A stretch of 8,251 nt of DNA from Deltaproteobacteria bacterium. Its GTDB lineage: Bacteria > Desulfobacterota > Desulfarculia > Adiutricales > Adiutricaceae. A model generated the notes under the pieces. It searched no databases and was not told the DNA's origin. It saw only the letters and a program-made list of their open reading frames with translations. The DNA lies in assembly GCA_031279155.1 (NCBI GenBank), contig JAITJB010000108.1, positions 1 to 8,251 on the forward strand, written 5' to 3'. Both the position numbers and the translations under genes were made by a program. Numbering within the stretch: the stretch's first letter is position 1; the number at the start of each line of letters is the position of its first letter. Of this stretch, positions 5,991 through 8,251 are shown piece after piece.

Positions 5991-6737
5991 ATGGCTGGCC
6001 CCTTAGCTCCCAATCCTGCCCCCAATAAATTGTGCTCTCCGGCTAGCCCGGCTGGTATTTTGGCTATTTTTATCTTTATTTTTGTTCAGGCCCTAGCTTC
6101 TGAGCTTTCTATTCAAGCTGCCTGGGCTTACCCAAATGACCAGGCTCCCAATCAGGCTTTTCAGAAGGCCGTCAAAAAGTTAAACATCCAACTCATCGAT
6201 GATGTCAATCAAGAACCTGAAAAACCTATTAAAATTACGCCACTACAAATATCACCCATAATACCTACTATCCTATGCCTTATTCTTCTTTTTATAGTAC
6301 TTAGGCCAATTTTCCGGGCCCTTTACGGGGAGCTCAAAAAGTCTAAAGCCGGCCAAAAGCTTGATTCTTCGCCGTTATTTACCGACTCCGCTTCCAAGCA
6401 AAATTTAGATACAATTCAGGCCAGCGCCGACGCTCTAGCCGAAAAGGGCTTATTTACCGAAGCCATCCACAAACTACTATTGGATACTATCGATCAAATT
6501 AAGCTCAATAAAAACCTTACTGTTACCCCATCTTTAACTAGCCGTGAAATCATTTTATTACTAAATCTCGAGGCCAAGGCCGAACAGGCCTTTCACACAT
6601 TAGTTGAAAAAGTCGAGTTAACATGGTTTGGCGGCAGACCCCCGGCTAGTGACGATTACACCAAGTGCCGGGCCGTCTTCGTCGATCTGAAAAAAACCTT
6701 AAATATGGCCTCGCCTAAGGCCCGGGGGGCGGCGTGA
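5991..6737 (+). CDS. DUF4129-domain membrane protein of a MoxR cluster
   Basis: A 248-aa protein with an N-terminal signal or anchor: a Pro-rich stretch, a hydrophobic core at 21-36 and possible cleavage after Ala-Trp-Ala46. A short exported region follows (47-87), then a membrane helix (88-107) and a cytoplasmic domain (108-248). Residues ~141-236 match DUF4129 in pattern: ADALAEKGLFTEAIHKLLL, then LTSREII, then WFGGRP (212-217) with a following DDY. DUF4129 proteins are typical members of MoxR/DUF58 clusters; their biochemical role is unknown. The start is uncertain: no Shine-Dalgarno lies near ATG 5991, the closest (AGAGGA, 5945-5950) is 40 nt away, and no standard start codon lies upstream in frame after the TAG at 5928. 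The stop overlaps the next gene (GTGA). Confidence 0.8.
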   Translation: MAGPLAPNPAPNKLCSPASPAGILAIFIFIFVQALASELSIQAAWAYPNDQAPNQAFQKAVKKLNIQLIDDVNQEPEKPIKITPLQISPIIPTILCLILLFIVLRPIFRALYGELKKSKAGQKLDSSPLFTDSASKQNLDTIQASADALAEKGLFTEAIHKLLLDTIDQIKLNKNLTVTPSLTSREIILLLNLEAKAEQAFHTLVEKVELTWFGGRPPASDDYTKCRAVFVDLKKTLNMASPKARGAA

Positions 6738-8065
6738 AAAAGTACCTCTCCAGCCAGGCCATAGTGACTATTGTCATCTCATTTATCTTACTTTTGGCTC
6801 TTTCCTTTTTATTTAATAGTAATAAACAAGATTTCCTTACCTACGGTCTGGACAAATCCCCCAACTCCATGTCGACCTCGGCTATTGGCTTGGCCGGCCT
6901 ATACAAGATTTTGGAAGATTCCGCCGCCGGCGCGGGCCGGGTCAATAGTCTGCCCAACTTTCAAAAGGATAGCAGTAAGACCTTATTGATAGTATCCGGT
7001 AATTATCTTAATATTCCGCCAGCCTATTACCCGGGGACGGTCTTAATCATCCTACCGAAATATATTTTCGATTCTCACGCCAAAAACCCCTCTTGGGTCG
7101 GCCAGCTTAATTTGCGACCTGGCGTCATTAATGACCAAAATTTTCAGTTTCTAGACTTAACTAATAACGATATTATCAAGGGCTTTTGGCCGAAATCTTT
7201 CTATAATTCTGTAAATCAACCCGATCCCGTGGGAACTGTGGTTAAAAACCTCGATCCTCCGGCCAATAGCCAGCCTTTTCAAGACGCCCCGATCATCCAG
7301 CTGATTAAGCCGGGCCGAATCGAGCCCCTGATATGGTCCGACGACGGCGTGTTATTTGGCCATGTTCAGACAAAATATACTCACTATTATATTTTGTCTG
7401 ACCCGGACGCCGTCAATAACATGGGCCTCGGCCAAGGCCAAAACCCCCTTTTCGCCTATAATTTAATCGATTTTCTGAGATTAAAAGCCCAAACCCAAAG
7501 ACCTACGCTATTTTTTGAGCCCACACTTTTATCGAGTGCCTATAATGAAAATTCTAGCCGGAGTTCAAGTTATGAGCCCCAAAACTACTTAGATAGTTTT
7601 TACGGCCCCATGCTAAAATTTCCCATGATTATCGTGACTATTTTAGCCCTAATAGCCGTCCTCATAACTATCTTAGCTTCTATCGAGCGCTTCGGCGGAC
7701 CGGCCCGCGAGCCTTACGTCACCGTCTTTGGCAAAGCTAAGCTTATCAATAACGGCTCAAGGATGCTGACTACCGGCGGTCATTTTAAGGCTATAACCGA
7801 TAGCTATATAGAATTTACCATTCGCCGGGCCGCCCAGATAACTAGGGCCCCCAAGGGGCTGGAGCCCAATGAGCTAAACGAATGGCTCGCCTTGCTCTCC
7901 AGAAGACTGGGCCTCTCTAAAGGGCCCGATGACTTCCTCAAGCGGTTAAGTTACCTAAGGGGGAGTTCCAGCGCTATGGCGCTGTTAACCTTAGCCAAAG
8001 ACGCTCATAGTTGGAAGGAGGAGCTGGAACGTGGACCTTCAAATGATAGCCGCCATAGCCAATAG
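6734..8065 (+). CDS. DUF4350-type membrane protein
   Basis: A 443-aa protein with two membrane helices (about 8-27 and 297-317). These bracket a ~270-residue region predicted outside the membrane, and a cytoplasmic C-terminal part of ~125 residues follows. The exported region has the family pattern: YGLDKSPNSMSTSAIGLAGL near 37-56, where neighbours carry a PSPYS-like stretch, and YILSDPDAVNNMGLGQGQNP near 218-237, like the LSDPDLLNN motif, before the second helix. The C-terminal part is helical and Arg/Lys-rich. GTG 6734 is supported by the 4-nt overlap with the upstream stop; a GGGGGGC stretch before it is only a weak binding site. The 3' end overlaps moxR by 35 nt, so tight co-translation is likely. 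Function is unknown; a MoxR client or scaffold is a guess from context. Confidence 0.78.
   Translation: MKKYLSSQAIVTIVISFILLLALSFLFNSNKQDFLTYGLDKSPNSMSTSAIGLAGLYKILEDSAAGAGRVNSLPNFQKDSSKTLLIVSGNYLNIPPAYYPGTVLIILPKYIFDSHAKNPSWVGQLNLRPGVINDQNFQFLDLTNNDIIKGFWPKSFYNSVNQPDPVGTVVKNLDPPANSQPFQDAPIIQLIKPGRIEPLIWSDDGVLFGHVQTKYTHYYILSDPDAVNNMGLGQGQNPLFAYNLIDFLRLKAQTQRPTLFFEPTLLSSAYNENSSRSSSYEPQNYLDSFYGPMLKFPMIIVTILALIAVLITILASIERFGGPAREPYVTVFGKAKLINNGSRMLTTGGHFKAITDSYIEFTIRRAAQITRAPKGLEPNELNEWLALLSRRLGLSKGPDDFLKRLSYLRGSSSAMALLTLAKDAHSWKEELERGPSNDSRHSQ
8015..8023 (+). promoter_or_regulatory. Ribosome binding site selecting the moxR GTG start
   Basis: AAGGAGGAG lies inside the end of the DUF4350 gene, 7 nt before GTG 8031. 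The in-frame ATG at 8043 would be 19 nt away. This supports the GTG start and the 35-nt gene overlap. Confidence 0.75.
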
Positions 8066-8251
8066 TCTGCGCGGGGAAATCGCTAAAGTCTTAGTCGGAC
8101 AAAAAAAGACCATTGATCTTCTTTTAACCTCTCTTTTATCGGGCGGTCACGTCCTTTTAGAGGGGGTGCCGGGCACGGGTAAGACATTACTGGTCCAGGC
8201 CTTTGCCGCCACCATGAACCTAAAATTTGGGCGCATTCAGTTTACGCCCGA
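8031..8251 (+). CDS. MoxR-family AAA+ ATPase, 3'-truncated
   Basis: The first 73 residues of an AAA+ ATPase cut by the window's right edge; the family is usually about 310-340 aa. After a short helical lead with the typical VLVGQ segment (20-24), LLSGGHVLLEGVPGTGKT contains the Walker A motif (45-52). FGRIQFTP at 67-73 onward is the MoxR-characteristic stretch that continues as D-LLPSD in relatives. Walker B, sensor 1 and the arginine finger lie outside the window. MoxR proteins act as chaperone-like ATPases, usually with a DUF58 or VWA-domain partner encoded next door; here DUF4129 and DUF4350 genes precede it. Family assignment is firm, subfamily is not. Confidence 0.92.
   Translation, partial: MDLQMIAAIANSLRGEIAKVLVGQKKTIDLLLTSLLSGGHVLLEGVPGTGKTLLVQAFAATMNLKFGRIQFTP

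Overview
The window is bacterial and Gram-negative. It encodes apolipoprotein N-acyltransferase (Lnt), an OmpA-type outer-membrane protein that binds peptidoglycan, and prolipoprotein diacylglyceryl transferase (Lgt). The OmpA layout (barrel, Cys-rich TSP3-like calcium linker, OmpA C-terminal domain) and the DUF4129/DUF4350/MoxR cluster would fit a Desulfobacterota/deltaproteobacterial or myxobacterial-like lineage. That placement is a weak inference with no marker gene behind it. All genes lie on the + strand, and composition is mixed: ompA is C-rich at third positions, while other genes use many TTA codons.

Layout. (1) 1-1496: lnt, cut by the window's left edge. (2) 1497-1975: a gene-free stretch with a probable terminator, two inverted repeats, a good sigma70-type promoter (TTGACA, 17 nt, TATCTT) and a leader of about 138 nt with folding potential. 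(3) 1976-3016: ompA-like gene, closed by a 13-bp-stem intrinsic terminator. (4) 3112-5882: lgt and a six-helix ABC exporter joined by a 4-nt GTGA overlap, then another terminator. (5) 5991-8251: a compact operon of DUF4129 protein, DUF4350 protein and a MoxR AAA+ ATPase that runs off the right edge.

How the parts fit. Lgt adds diacylglycerol to the Cys of prolipoproteins and Lnt later adds the third acyl chain, so the first and last steps of lipoprotein maturation flank an abundant envelope anchor protein. The ABC exporter coupled to lgt probably moves a lipid or lipid-linked glycan, but its substrate cannot be read from the sequence. The last three genes form a known but functionally obscure MoxR neighbourhood; a DUF58 gene would be expected just beyond the window.

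Nothing here is clearly a new defence or mobile system: there are no CRISPR arrays, IS elements, tRNAs or rRNAs. The most interesting points are the lgt-ABC coupling, the patchy composition of the exporter's membrane domain, the MoxR cluster, and the ompA leader.
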